Shown here: positions 9,042-16,273 of the stretch, one piece after another
Layout: each line of letters opens with the position of its first letter
Position numbering within the stretch: the first letter of the stretch is position 1
NCBI GenBank assembly: GCA_021775955.1
Contig: JAJFGU010000022.1
Location: forward strand, 186,001 to 250,000
Reading direction: 5' to 3'
DNA: 64,000 nucleotides
Origin: Alphaproteobacteria bacterium
Lineage (GTDB): Bacteria; Pseudomonadota; Alphaproteobacteria; Micavibrionales; Micavibrionaceae
The notes under the pieces: model-generated
What the model was told of the DNA's origin: nothing
Database searches by the model: none
Seen by the model: only the letters and a program-made list of their open reading frames with translations
Program-made: the position numbers and the translations under genes

Positions 9042-9668
9042 ATGAGCTCAGTGCGACAAAGCATCAGAAGTTATATTGATACTTATGGTCTCTCACATAG
9101 CTTTATTTGCACGACCATTGGCGGCTGTTTTCTTATTGCTTCTGGGATCTATGTGGATCCAAATTTAGGCCGCGCCTTAACCGGCGTTATGATAGCTCTG
9201 CGAGGCTTTGTTTCTGAACTATCCCGGAAAGCTTTAACAAAAAACAACTTTTCTGAACCCGCCGCTGGCCTACCCGGTATGTTCTTTGCCGCATGCATGA
9301 ATTGGCCGGCTTTTCTTTTCTCTAGCACAATCTTTGAAGCCACTGCCTTTGGTTTAGCGGCTTTGGCAATGACATTAAAATTTATCCAATACCTGCCGGT
9401 TGGTCTTTGCGAAATTCCTACGCGCATGCAGTTAAGCTCACAGATTCCCATTCGATTGGCGCGCCTTATTAACAGTGCAAACCAACTGGCCCTCAATAAA
9501 ATTAACAAACATGCCGTGTTTGGCGTTCTCTTCGGAATAGCCCTATATTCGACAGATGTTTATCAACGCCAAGATTACGCAGGTGTTCTGGCATGTGCCT
9601 TCTTATTGTACGGCGGACTTACCCTGGCAGTGAAAACCCGGATCGAATTATCTGCGTACAAAGTTTAG
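9042..9668 (+). CDS. Multi-pass membrane protein of unknown function
   Basis: A 208-residue protein with about five or six hydrophobic stretches (near residues 20-50, 75-100, 105-122, 160-178 and 182-200), a basic segment in the middle, and no family I can name. It starts immediately after the stop of the 86-residue gene. The pair is AT-rich like the neighbouring sensor operon and may belong to the same acquired block. An inner-membrane location is predicted from hydropathy only. Confidence 0.6.
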   Translation: MSSVRQSIRSYIDTYGLSHSFICTTIGGCFLIASGIYVDPNLGRALTGVMIALRGFVSELSRKALTKNNFSEPAAGLPGMFFAACMNWPAFLFSSTIFEATAFGLAALAMTLKFIQYLPVGLCEIPTRMQLSSQIPIRLARLINSANQLALNKINKHAVFGVLFGIALYSTDVYQRQDYAGVLACAFLLYGGLTLAVKTRIELSAYKV

Positions 9669-9857
9669 TTTCGGTTACTAGGACTGCAACCGAGTTGAAG
9701 TCGTATCTCATTGGAATTACTGGGATGTGTTGGGGCGATGTAAGGCTTGCACCCTAACCTCTACCTTAAAACAAAAGAGAAGTTAATTTGTAATCAGAAG
9801 ACCACTTATTTTTATACTCTTGGAGGTATAGTAAGAATTCTCTACACTCCAAATTCC

Positions 9858-10256
9858 ATGAAAAATATTGTTTTACTTTATTTAGCCCTTTTCCTTCTGG
9901 TCACACCAGTTTTTGCAGACCCGCCGAAAATCAATAAACCGGCGGGCGTTGCGGTAACAGAACTCGCCGCGCCGACAGGTTGGCTTGGTATTCAGACGGA
10001 GAGTGATGATTTTAATATCATCAAGGATATCGCACAGGATAGCCCGGCCATGAAGTCACACATGATTTTGTCGGGTGATGTTATTCGGCGCGTTAACGGC
10101 CAGAATACGGACACACAGGAGGTTATGTGGGGCGAGCTTTATAAAACAGGTGAGAGTGCCCGTGTAGTGCTGGAGATGATGCGCGGGGAACAACCCTATA
10201 TCATTCCGCTATACGCTGAAAAGCGGCCCGGCCAAGTGCGATGGGATTTTTACTAG
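9858..10256 (+). CDS. Secreted PDZ-domain protein
   Basis: A 132-residue protein: signal peptide MKNIVLLYLALFLLVTPVFA followed by a mature part with a PDZ-like core (WLGIQTE...AQDSPAMKSHMILSGDVIRRVNGQNT...GELYKTGESARVVLEMMRG). No protease domain is present, so it is a stand-alone periplasmic PDZ protein that may bind unfolded C-termini or act as an adaptor. I chose the ATG at 9858 because the signal peptide begins there; a longer reading from 9747 would place 37 residues before it. It ends 7 bases from the convergent FecR gene. Confidence 0.7.
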   Translation: MKNIVLLYLALFLLVTPVFADPPKINKPAGVAVTELAAPTGWLGIQTESDDFNIIKDIAQDSPAMKSHMILSGDVIRRVNGQNTDTQEVMWGELYKTGESARVVLEMMRGEQPYIIPLYAEKRPGQVRWDFY

Positions 10257-10263
10257 CCGGTTT

Positions 10264-12099
10264 TTATTGTCTACAAACTGGAGATTTTAATCTGAACGCC
10301 GCAATCTTTTCTTTCTCTATATACGAAGCCGTCACGCGCTGCGGATTAGGCACATAACCCGTATTTGTTACTTCAAAGAGTATATCTTTCCCAGCACCCG
10401 GAAAGTTAGCTTCGCTCTCTACATAGGCAACGGTCTGGCACAGACCCTCTTCACACAAGGTACATTTAATATCGAAGCGTGTTGGCCGTTCTTTGTTTTC
10501 ATCAAGCCACGCCTTTAAAGATTTATTTTTCCTGCCTTTATCCATCATGTCTTTTTGCCGACCGCCGATAGTCTGACCCAGAAGGGCTTCATCGTTATAT
10601 TTTAACGCGTGATAGAACTGTTCAACGAGATCTTCCGCACTTTTTATTCCCGCTGTAGATCCCGCATCATTATGAGAGGTATTGCCTCCTGTCAGAGAAC
10701 TTGCATTTGAGCTATTTTCACCCATCAGCAATTCACTATAAGACTGATTGGCTGTCGTCATAGTTTCTGCCATGCCGTTGCCTGTCGAGGTCAAGATCTG
10801 GCTCCAATCGGATTTTGTCAGGGGACGCTCTGCGCTCAAAATGCCGTTTGATATGGTGCGTGATGTTTTCGGGGTCAGCGTGGTTTGTTTCCCACCCGTT
10901 TCAACATAGGCATCGCCGTGGTCAAGATGATAATCGGCTGTATTTGCGTCGGGGTTATAACTGATAGCAACTTCCGTGCCCCGAATACCACACAGGCTTG
11001 TGCCTGTGCGCACTGTGAATGCGCCTCCAGGGCCGCCAAAAAGGTTTGTAAAGGCCCGAAGGCTTCCTCGGATCAATCCGATGACAGTTGTGCGCTTTTT
11101 AGAAAGTTCAACTGCAAAGCTTTCCATCCTGACATGGCTTCTTGATCCCATATTCACAACAGTCGGCCCGGAAGTTCCTTGCTCGTAACGATCGGCAAAA
11201 ACAATACGTGCCCGCCCTTTTGGTCCCGTACGCAAATGATCCTTAAGACGGAGGGTTTGCCCCTTGATCGCTCTTTTCCACCGGTTACCCCTGCCAGCGG
11301 GAAGAATCTCTACTGTTCTATGCGTCTTTGCCAACTTAGCTATTACATCGCCCGCGGAGCCGCTGGCGCGATTCGCACGAAAACGAAGCTCTCTTTCTAG
11401 CATTGCAATATGAGCACTCAGATCAGAAGTTTCACTATAAAAATTTACCATCTCATTGTATTTGGCAGTATGGGCCGCATGCGTAAGAATATTTTCAAGC
11501 TTTAACATCTCATAGCGCGGCAGGTGGGTCGCGTAACATCTCTCATAATCATCAACCGCGCGCGTGTTATCATTTTTAAACTCCAGCGCCTGGCGGCCAT
11601 AATTGTCCGAAGTCTTGTTCTGCACCCTGCTGTTGAGCTCATCCAGAGCATCACGCGTTTCTGTGGCTTTTTCCCGGTGGGCCCCACATTTTGAACTGCT
11701 CTCCAGCGAGATCTTGGACCGATTCAGATCACGAAATAGCTTGGCTTCTTCGATCTCTTTGATAAGCTCGTCATCACTCATCTCATCGTAATAACCATCG
11801 CTGAGATCAGAAAAGTCCAATTCATCACTCTCTTCACTGCTACTATTTTCCTCACTGGTTTTTTCACTCGGGGATTTTTGTGTTTTGGCGCCTGATTGCG
11901 CTTTTTTACGCGTTTGCTTTTCAGAACGGCGAAGACAGTCCTCATCCCCCTTACAGGTTTCGAGTATTTTGAGGCGTTGACTGTAATAATCTTCGCCACT
12001 TTGCGCGTGCGCTAGACCACTCGAAAAGGAAAATACAACGAAGATGGCTAAAATTGATAGCCGAGCTGTATAGTTACGTACAATCCAAAATCTCTTCAT
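10264..12099 (-). CDS. Secreted FecR-domain protein with coiled-coil and C-terminal NTF2-like region
   Basis: The 611-residue protein starts with a signal peptide ending at LAHA, followed by a low-complexity Ser/Glu/Lys segment (about 60-110), a helical region, and a FecR-type beta domain at about 280-400. The FecR signature is the GQTLRLKDHLRTGPKGRARIV block and CGIRGTEVAIS. A C-terminal ~110 residues resemble an NTF2-like or DUF domain. Unlike classical FecR it lacks an N-terminal anti-sigma part and has no sigma-factor neighbour, so it is more likely a surface or periplasmic structural protein. GGAG lies 8 bases before the ATG. The 187-residue gene upstream is probably in the same operon. 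Confidence 0.75.
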   Translation of the reverse strand: MKRFWIVRNYTARLSILAIFVVFSFSSGLAHAQSGEDYYSQRLKILETCKGDEDCLRRSEKQTRKKAQSGAKTQKSPSEKTSEENSSSEESDELDFSDLSDGYYDEMSDDELIKEIEEAKLFRDLNRSKISLESSSKCGAHREKATETRDALDELNSRVQNKTSDNYGRQALEFKNDNTRAVDDYERCYATHLPRYEMLKLENILTHAAHTAKYNEMVNFYSETSDLSAHIAMLERELRFRANRASGSAGDVIAKLAKTHRTVEILPAGRGNRWKRAIKGQTLRLKDHLRTGPKGRARIVFADRYEQGTSGPTVVNMGSRSHVRMESFAVELSKKRTTVIGLIRGSLRAFTNLFGGPGGAFTVRTGTSLCGIRGTEVAISYNPDANTADYHLDHGDAYVETGGKQTTLTPKTSRTISNGILSAERPLTKSDWSQILTSTGNGMAETMTTANQSYSELLMGENSSNASSLTGGNTSHNDAGSTAGIKSAEDLVEQFYHALKYNDEALLGQTIGGRQKDMMDKGRKNKSLKAWLDENKERPTRFDIKCTLCEEGLCQTVAYVESEANFPGAGKDILFEVTNTGYVPNPQRVTASYIEKEKIAAFRLKSPVCRQ

Positions 12100-12120
12100 A
12101 GTTCATCTCCAAAATTAATA

Positions 12121-12684
12121 CTAGCAATTCGGTATGACATATGACGTTCCGGGACAAATACCATAGATTGTGGGAGTGCCATCATCGCAAAGGCAGGGTT
12201 GGCGTATAGCTCCAGATTGCTGCTGTTGCGGCTGCGGCTGCGGCTGCGTATCGTGGACATCTCCGGCCCTCAGATCCTGCGCGCTTGTACTTTGTGAACG
12301 ATTAGGGGGTGTGCCCGATCCATCTGAATTATTCTCATAAGTTTCTTGCAGCGCGTCCATATTAAATCCAGGAGTTTTTTGCCCTGAATTGCTCCGGCCT
12401 CTTGGTGCGAGCGTACCAGCTCCTGAGTCGATTAATACTTCACCACCTTGCTGGTGGCCGCGTCCAATTAAATTGTCTTGATAACGCTGCTGCTCCGCAT
12501 CCTGCACCGCGCGTCTTTGTGCCTCTTGCTCCTGCTGTGTTTTTATCTGTTTTTTCATTACCGCGTAAGGGTCAGGCTCATTCTGGAGGTTACCCCACGG
12601 GTCGTCTTGTGCTTGCGCTGTGACCACTAGTGGTCCCGACGTCAAAACGCCTAAAAGTATAAACAATAGCAATGCCCGTATCAT
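12121..12684 (-). CDS. Secreted Gln-rich protein of unknown function
   Basis: This 187-residue product has a signal peptide (hydrophobic run ending TAQAQ) and a Gln/Glu/Arg-rich helical segment (about 45-75). A disordered Ser/Asn/Gln-rich middle with a short PQ-repeat run follows. The C-terminal tail has four cysteines (CLCDDGTPTIYGICPGTSYVIPNC), suggesting two disulphides. GGAGAG lies 4 bases before the ATG. It ends 21 bases before the FecR-domain gene on the same strand, so the two are probably co-expressed and may act together at the envelope. No known family was recognised. Confidence 0.65.
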   Translation of the reverse strand: MIRALLLFILLGVLTSGPLVVTAQAQDDPWGNLQNEPDPYAVMKKQIKTQQEQEAQRRAVQDAEQQRYQDNLIGRGHQQGGEVLIDSGAGTLAPRGRSNSGQKTPGFNMDALQETYENNSDGSGTPPNRSQSTSAQDLRAGDVHDTQPQPQPQQQQSGAIRQPCLCDDGTPTIYGICPGTSYVIPNC

Positions 12685-12800
12685 GGCACTCTCCTTCTTC
12701 TATAGGTTGGATGAGCTCATTTAATACTATTAAACTATTGTTGTCACGTGTCTTTTGCTCCTCTATGTCGCTCTAAATGCAGAGAAATACGAAAGAAGAG

Positions 12801-13001
12801 ATGAAATCAAATATAGTAAAATTAGTGATCGCTTTTCTGGTTCTTGGCTTGGCTCTTTTCTTTTTCCGCAGCTACAACCACCAAAGTCAAAATCGTAGCT
12901 CTATTGAGCGCGGCGTGAATGCCGACAATACTGCCATAGAAAGGCAACGGTCCGTACCCTATAGGCCAAGCCAGCCAAATCCAGGTGGCAGAACAAGGTG
13001 A
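12801..13001 (+). CDS. Small single-pass membrane protein
   Basis: Sixty-six residues: an N-terminal transmembrane helix (about 5-25, VKLVIAFLVLGLALFFFRSY) followed by a polar Arg/Asn/Gln/Pro-rich tail. An upstream ATG at 12777 is possible but has no ribosome-binding site; the purine run AAAGAAGAG directly before 12801 is also weak. It lies alone between the secreted Gln-rich gene and the TetR gene. No function can be assigned, and it may not be translated. Confidence 0.4.
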   Translation: MKSNIVKLVIAFLVLGLALFFFRSYNHQSQNRSSIERGVNADNTAIERQRSVPYRPSQPNPGGRTR

Positions 13002-13023
13002 AATTGCACAGAACTCTAACCCG

Positions 13024-13062
13024 TGTTGCCAGGGTGGGAATTGAACCAGCGTCCATAATCTG
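13024..13062 (-). other. Degenerate tRNA/tmRNA-like 3' fragment
   Basis: On the minus strand the B-box-like GGTTCAATTCCCACC is followed by CTGGCAACA, as in the T-arm and 3' acceptor end of a tRNA or tmRNA. The T-stem pairs poorly and no matching 5' acceptor strand occurs in the next 100 bases, so it is not a complete gene. It may be a relic, or an attachment-site scar of an integrated element. Confidence 0.25.
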
Positions 13063-13126
13063 TAAAAAAGACCTGAGAAAAGTTATTGCCTGACTACACA
13101 CACAGCCATTTTTGCCGCCATATAAA

Positions 13127-13693
13127 TTATGGCAGAGCCTGCTCAATAAAAACCTTGCCCATTTTTTTGGCTCTCATGGCCGCGGTTTTATCATTACAGG
13201 TATGAGCTTGCACGATGGCGCCTTCTATCAGCAGGTTAAGCTGCGTGGATAGCTCATCAGGGTCACCGACACCGGCTTGTTCGGCCAAATCCTTTATATA
13301 ATCATGGACCAGCTGTTTATGCTCAGCGCAGAGCTTGTAGCAAGGGTCATCCAGATCGGAAAATTCGGCTGAGGCATTGATAAACATGCAGCCATAAAAC
13401 CCTTTTTCTTGGAACCATTCATCAAGCGCATCAAACACCATTGCTAAACGTTCTCGCGAGGATGTATCTGGCTGTTCTACTTTACGTGTAAAGCCAGACA
13501 TAAAAAGTTCTTCACGTTTGCGCAAGGTAGCGAGCATCAACTCGTCCTTGGATCTGAAATGATTGTACAGCGTCTTTTTTGAGACACCCGCCTTCTCTCT
13601 AATTTTTTCAATGCCTGTGGCATGAAACCCCTCCTGATAGAAAAGGTCCATCGCTGCATAGACAATTTGTTCTCGCTTGGATGGTTTGGCCAT
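13127..13693 (-). CDS. TetR/AcrR-family transcriptional repressor
   Basis: A 188-residue regulator with an N-terminal TetR HTH (about 5-52: REQIVYAAMDLFYQEGFHATGIEKIREKAGVSKKTLYNHFRSKDELM) and an all-helical ligand-binding domain containing a conserved GCMFINASAEF segment of the AcrR/YxaF-like group. I chose the ATG at 13693 because GGAG lies about 10 bases upstream; the ATG at 13714 has no such site. It is transcribed divergently from the alpha/beta-hydrolase operon, and repeated palindromic sites in between point to control of both promoters. Confidence 0.88.
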   Translation of the reverse strand: MAKPSKREQIVYAAMDLFYQEGFHATGIEKIREKAGVSKKTLYNHFRSKDELMLATLRKREELFMSGFTRKVEQPDTSSRERLAMVFDALDEWFQEKGFYGCMFINASAEFSDLDDPCYKLCAEHKQLVHDYIKDLAEQAGVGDPDELSTQLNLLIEGAIVQAHTCNDKTAAMRAKKMGKVFIEQALP

Positions 13694-13716
13694 AGTTCTT
13701 AAATCTCCAGTCATTC

Positions 13717-13740
13717 ATAGTACACCGATATGTATACTAT
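13717..13740. promoter_or_regulatory. Candidate TetR operator before the tetR gene
   Basis: ATAGTACAC and GTATACTAT are 9-base arms (8 of 9 complementary) around a 6-base centre. The site lies just upstream of the TetR start and shares the CGGT(A/G)TA core with the two sites before the hydrolase gene, as expected for autorepression. Confidence 0.45.
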
Positions 13741-13868
13741 ATTTATCTAATAAAGTCCAGAATTAAAAAATATTTTTGTAACCTTTTCCTGATACATCCG
13801 AAATATATCATACTAAATATATGATTTTTAATGATTAATAAAAAAACCGCTTTATTTTTAAAAAGGCG

Positions 13869-13928
13869 TTGACAAGGGAAACTGATCGGTATAATTATAT
13901 CACCACAAGGAAACCGAACGGTATACTT
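13869..13928 (+). promoter_or_regulatory. Hydrolase promoter with two direct-repeat TetR operators
   Basis: TTGACA (13869-13874) is followed by TATAAT (13890-13895) after 15 bases. A 20-base element, GGAAACYGAWCGGTATAMTT, occurs twice: at 13877-13896 overlapping the -10, and at 13909-13928 just before the ribosome-binding site. The copies are 32 bases apart, three helical turns. Their cores ACTGATCGGT and ACCGAACGGT are (near-)palindromic. Confidence 0.6.
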
Positions 13929-13944
13929 TTGAAAGGAAAAGACC

Positions 13945-14847
13945 ATGACTGCTCAAACACAAACAACCAAAGAAGAAAACCAAACCATCAATGCTGTCCG
14001 TCACAACACTGTTAACATTGACGGGCTGGATATTTTCTATCGTGAAGCTGGAAACCCGAACAAGCCAACGCTTCTGTTGCTCCACGGATTTCCGACATCC
14101 TCGCATATGTTCCGCAACCTGATCCCGGCCCTGGCCGATCGCTACCACCTGGTTGCACCGGATTATCCTGGGTACGGCTACAGCTCTATGCCTTCTGTCG
14201 ATGAATTTGAATATAGCTTCGACAATCTGGCGATGATCATGGAAAAATTCATCAATCGGCTCGGCCTGAAAAGCTACAGCCTTTATTTGATGGATTACGG
14301 TGCCCCCATTGGCTTTCGGATTGCCACCAAAAACCCACAGCGGGTAGATTCGCTGATCATCCAGAACGGCAATGCTTACGACGAGGGCCTGGACAATGCT
14401 TTCTGGGAGCCCATAAAAGCCTATTGGGCCGAGAAGAGTGATAAAAACGCAGATCCCCTGAAAGGCCTGTTCAAGCTCGATGCCACCAAATGGCAATACC
14501 TCACCGGCGTGCGCGATGAGAGCAAGATCAGCCCTGATACATGGGATCATGTTCAGCCACTTTTGGATCGGCCCGGCAACAATGATATCCAGCTTGAACT
14601 CTTCTATAGCTACGGCACGAACCCACCGCTTTATCCTGAATGGCAGGCCTATATGCGCAAGCATCAGCCGCCAACACTGATCGTCTGGGGCAAGAACGAC
14701 GAAATATTCCCGGATGACGGCGCTTACCCTTACAAGCGGGATCTTCGTAACATTGACTTCAACATTCTTGATACCGGGCACTTCGCACTCGAAGAAGATG
14801 GCGATGTCATTGCTTCACACATCAGACGTTTTTTAGAAAATTTGTAG
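13945..14847 (+). CDS. Alpha/beta-hydrolase with Asp nucleophile (haloalkane dehalogenase/epoxide hydrolase-like)
   Basis: The 300-residue enzyme has the alpha/beta-hydrolase core with oxyanion motif HGFPTS (47-52), nucleophile elbow [11 protein letters not shown] with D117, an acid in WGKNDEIFP and the catalytic His in [11 protein letters not shown]. An Asp nucleophile is typical of haloalkane dehalogenases and epoxide hydrolases rather than esterases. No signal peptide is seen, so it is probably cytoplasmic. GAAAGGAAAAG precedes the ATG. It is followed by a 42-codon gene and a YHS protein on the same strand; a TetR repressor is divergent, so the operon is probably induced by a small organic molecule. 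Confidence 0.85.
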   Translation: MTAQTQTTKEENQTINAVRHNTVNIDGLDIFYREAGNPNKPTLLLLHGFPTSSHMFRNLIPALADRYHLVAPDYPGYGYSSMPSVDEFEYSFDNLAMIMEKFINRLGLKSYSLYLMDYGAPIGFRIATKNPQRVDSLIIQNGNAYDEGLDNAFWEPIKAYWAEKSDKNADPLKGLFKLDATKWQYLTGVRDESKISPDTWDHVQPLLDRPGNNDIQLELFYSYGTNPPLYPEWQAYMRKHQPPTLIVWGKNDEIFPDDGAYPYKRDLRNIDFNILDTGHFALEEDGDVIASHIRRFLENL

Positions 14848-14860
14848 AAAGGAGGAAATT

Positions 14861-14989
14861 ATGTACCGCAACATACCTGACATTTATGATGCCGCACTTT
14901 ATGCACGGACAGACATGCAAAAACTAACATGCGAAATCCTGCGCATCGAAGGCATCAAATCACTCAACACGCGTAAACAAAACTTTTAA
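14861..14989 (+). CDS. Small protein, 42 aa
   Basis: A 42-codon frame beginning MYRNIPDIYDAALYART and ending TRKQNF. AAAGGAGG 5 bases upstream of its ATG is one of the strongest ribosome-binding sites in the window. It sits 13 bases after the hydrolase stop and 32 before the YHS gene, so it is translated as part of this operon if at all. The composition is polar and helical with no membrane segment, and the function is unknown. Confidence 0.55.
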   Translation: MYRNIPDIYDAALYARTDMQKLTCEILRIEGIKSLNTRKQNF

Positions 14990-15021
14990 CCAACCCTAAC
15001 CTCCCTGAAAGGAGAAAAACG

Positions 15022-15486
15022 ATGACTCACGTAAAACAAGTACTTTTAACCGCTATGGTCCTGACTGCCATGCTATTTCCAACCCTGGCTTTCGCCGGTA
15101 ATGATACCAGCGTCAGCACGGTCGGTGTACAGGGCTATGACCTGGTGGCCTATCAGACACAAGGAGGGCCTGCAAAAGGCAACGGCAACCACCTCACCGT
15201 TCATAACGGCATCACCTATCTCTTCACGTCTGCAAAGAACGTGAAGACATTTGAAGCCAATCCCGGTAAATATCTCCCGGTTTACGGTGGATGGTGTGCC
15301 TTCGGCGTTTCAGTCGGCAAAAAATTTGTTGGCGATCCACTGGTCTGGAAAGTAGTTGACGGGCGTCTCTATCTGAACCTTGACAAGAAAGTACAGAGCG
15401 CTTGGAAAAAAGATATTCCCGGCAATATCAGCAAAGCCAACACCCACTGGACAAGCATCAAAGATAAAAATCCGAAAGACTTGTAA
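15022..15486 (+). CDS. Secreted YHS-domain protein
   Basis: This 154-residue protein has a signal peptide ending TLAFA, then a YHS-type domain: VGVQGYDLVAYQTQGGPAKGN, the NGITYLFTSAKNVKTFEANPGKYLPVYGGWCAFGVS core, and a Trp-rich end. YHS domains are found in heavy-metal and oxygenase-associated proteins; this secreted type is common in alphaproteobacteria and its role is uncertain. A single Cys in GGWCAFG is in the family's usual place. AAAGGAG precedes the start by 6 bases. It is the last gene of the TetR-controlled hydrolase operon, before a strong terminator. Confidence 0.85.
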   Translation: MTHVKQVLLTAMVLTAMLFPTLAFAGNDTSVSTVGVQGYDLVAYQTQGGPAKGNGNHLTVHNGITYLFTSAKNVKTFEANPGKYLPVYGGWCAFGVSVGKKFVGDPLVWKVVDGRLYLNLDKKVQSAWKKDIPGNISKANTHWTSIKDKNPKDL

Positions 15487-15495
15487 TCACTCCAC

Positions 15496-15530
15496 AAAGG
15501 GCAAAGCTTTAATAGGCTTTGCCCTTTTTT
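15496..15530 (+). terminator. Rho-independent terminator after the YHS gene
   Basis: AAAGGGCAAAGC (15496-15507) pairs perfectly with GCTTTGCCCTTT (15516-15527) around an 8-base loop and runs into a T tract. It closes the hydrolase/YHS operon. Confidence 0.85.
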
Positions 15531-15552
15531 ATTTTCAACAAAACGCAAGGGG

Positions 15553-16182
15553 TCACTGGTTCAACCCCAGTACCACACCATTTTCCTCTAAGTTAACATT
15601 TAAATTGGGCAGTCCGTCAGCATCAAAGCGCACGTGAATTTCCAGGTCCCAAAGATCACCGGCAGCACTAACCTTGTTTTTTTCGAATACGGTGAGAAAT
15701 TGATAACCAAGTTTACGCGGTATCTTTACGCTGGCTGGATTACCAAGTGCGCAGCGAATTTCCAGGCGCTTGAATTGTAAAACCTCAAAGCCATAACGCG
15801 TCAGCACATTGGCAATTTCTGTGGCATAGCCTTTGCCTTCTTCGCTCTGGCAAACATTACATCCTATGCGGCCCTTGGGCACGGTCCAATCAAGATGATG
15901 AAAAGATGCAGTACCGATCATCTTTCCTGCACTCTTCTCAAAAACCGGAAATTCAAGCCAACTGCGCTTGTCCCATCCGGAAAGTGCCCAATCGATATAG
16001 GCCTTCATATCATCTTGTGTGACATCCTTTTTGGCTAGAATACCACCGCTCCATTTGTGAAAGCTTTCCCAGCTTTCGTGCTGGAACTCATACAGTGGCT
16101 GCGCGTCATCTGCGACCCAGCGACGCATAACCAGGCGATCGGTTTCAATTTTTGTCGGTAAATTAAGATTTAATGGGTCCAT
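15553..16182 (-). CDS. RimJ/RimL-type GNAT N-acetyltransferase
   Basis: A 209-residue GNAT with the usual opening of this group (TDRLVMRRWVADDAQPLYEF) and the acetyl-CoA region near GRIGCNVCQSEEGKGYATEIANVLTRYGFEVLQFKRLEIRC. Members acetylate the N-terminus of ribosomal proteins or small amines; the substrate here is unknown. It converges on the YHS operon and has its own weak start context. No operon partner is evident: the usher gene begins its own unit 90 bases away. Confidence 0.82.
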   Translation of the reverse strand: MDPLNLNLPTKIETDRLVMRRWVADDAQPLYEFQHESWESFHKWSGGILAKKDVTQDDMKAYIDWALSGWDKRSWLEFPVFEKSAGKMIGTASFHHLDWTVPKGRIGCNVCQSEEGKGYATEIANVLTRYGFEVLQFKRLEIRCALGNPASVKIPRKLGYQFLTVFEKNKVSAAGDLWDLEIHVRFDADGLPNLNVNLEENGVVLGLNQ

Positions 16183-16273
16183 GGCAGTTCAAGATATCAG
16201 GTTAGGTTTTAAAGATTATTGTGGAGTTCAGAGCAAATCGCAAGCGTTTTTGCGTACCGCCCACCATTTCTAT

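Noticed and set aside
9671-9692. CGGTT/AACCG hairpin after the membrane-protein gene
   Set aside because: Only a 5-bp stem with a long loop and no T tract; too weak to call a terminator.
11603-11791. Ser-rich plus-strand frame opposite the FecR gene
   Set aside because: Antisense low-complexity reading of the Ser/Glu segment; no ribosome-binding site.
12901-13146. Minus-strand frame over the tRNA-like fragment
   Set aside because: It spans the tRNA-like fragment and the end of the TetR gene and has no start signal; typical spurious translation of RNA-like sequence.
13900-14781. 293-codon minus-strand frame opposite the hydrolase
   Set aside because: It lies entirely antisense to a well-supported enzyme gene, shows no domain and has no ribosome-binding site.
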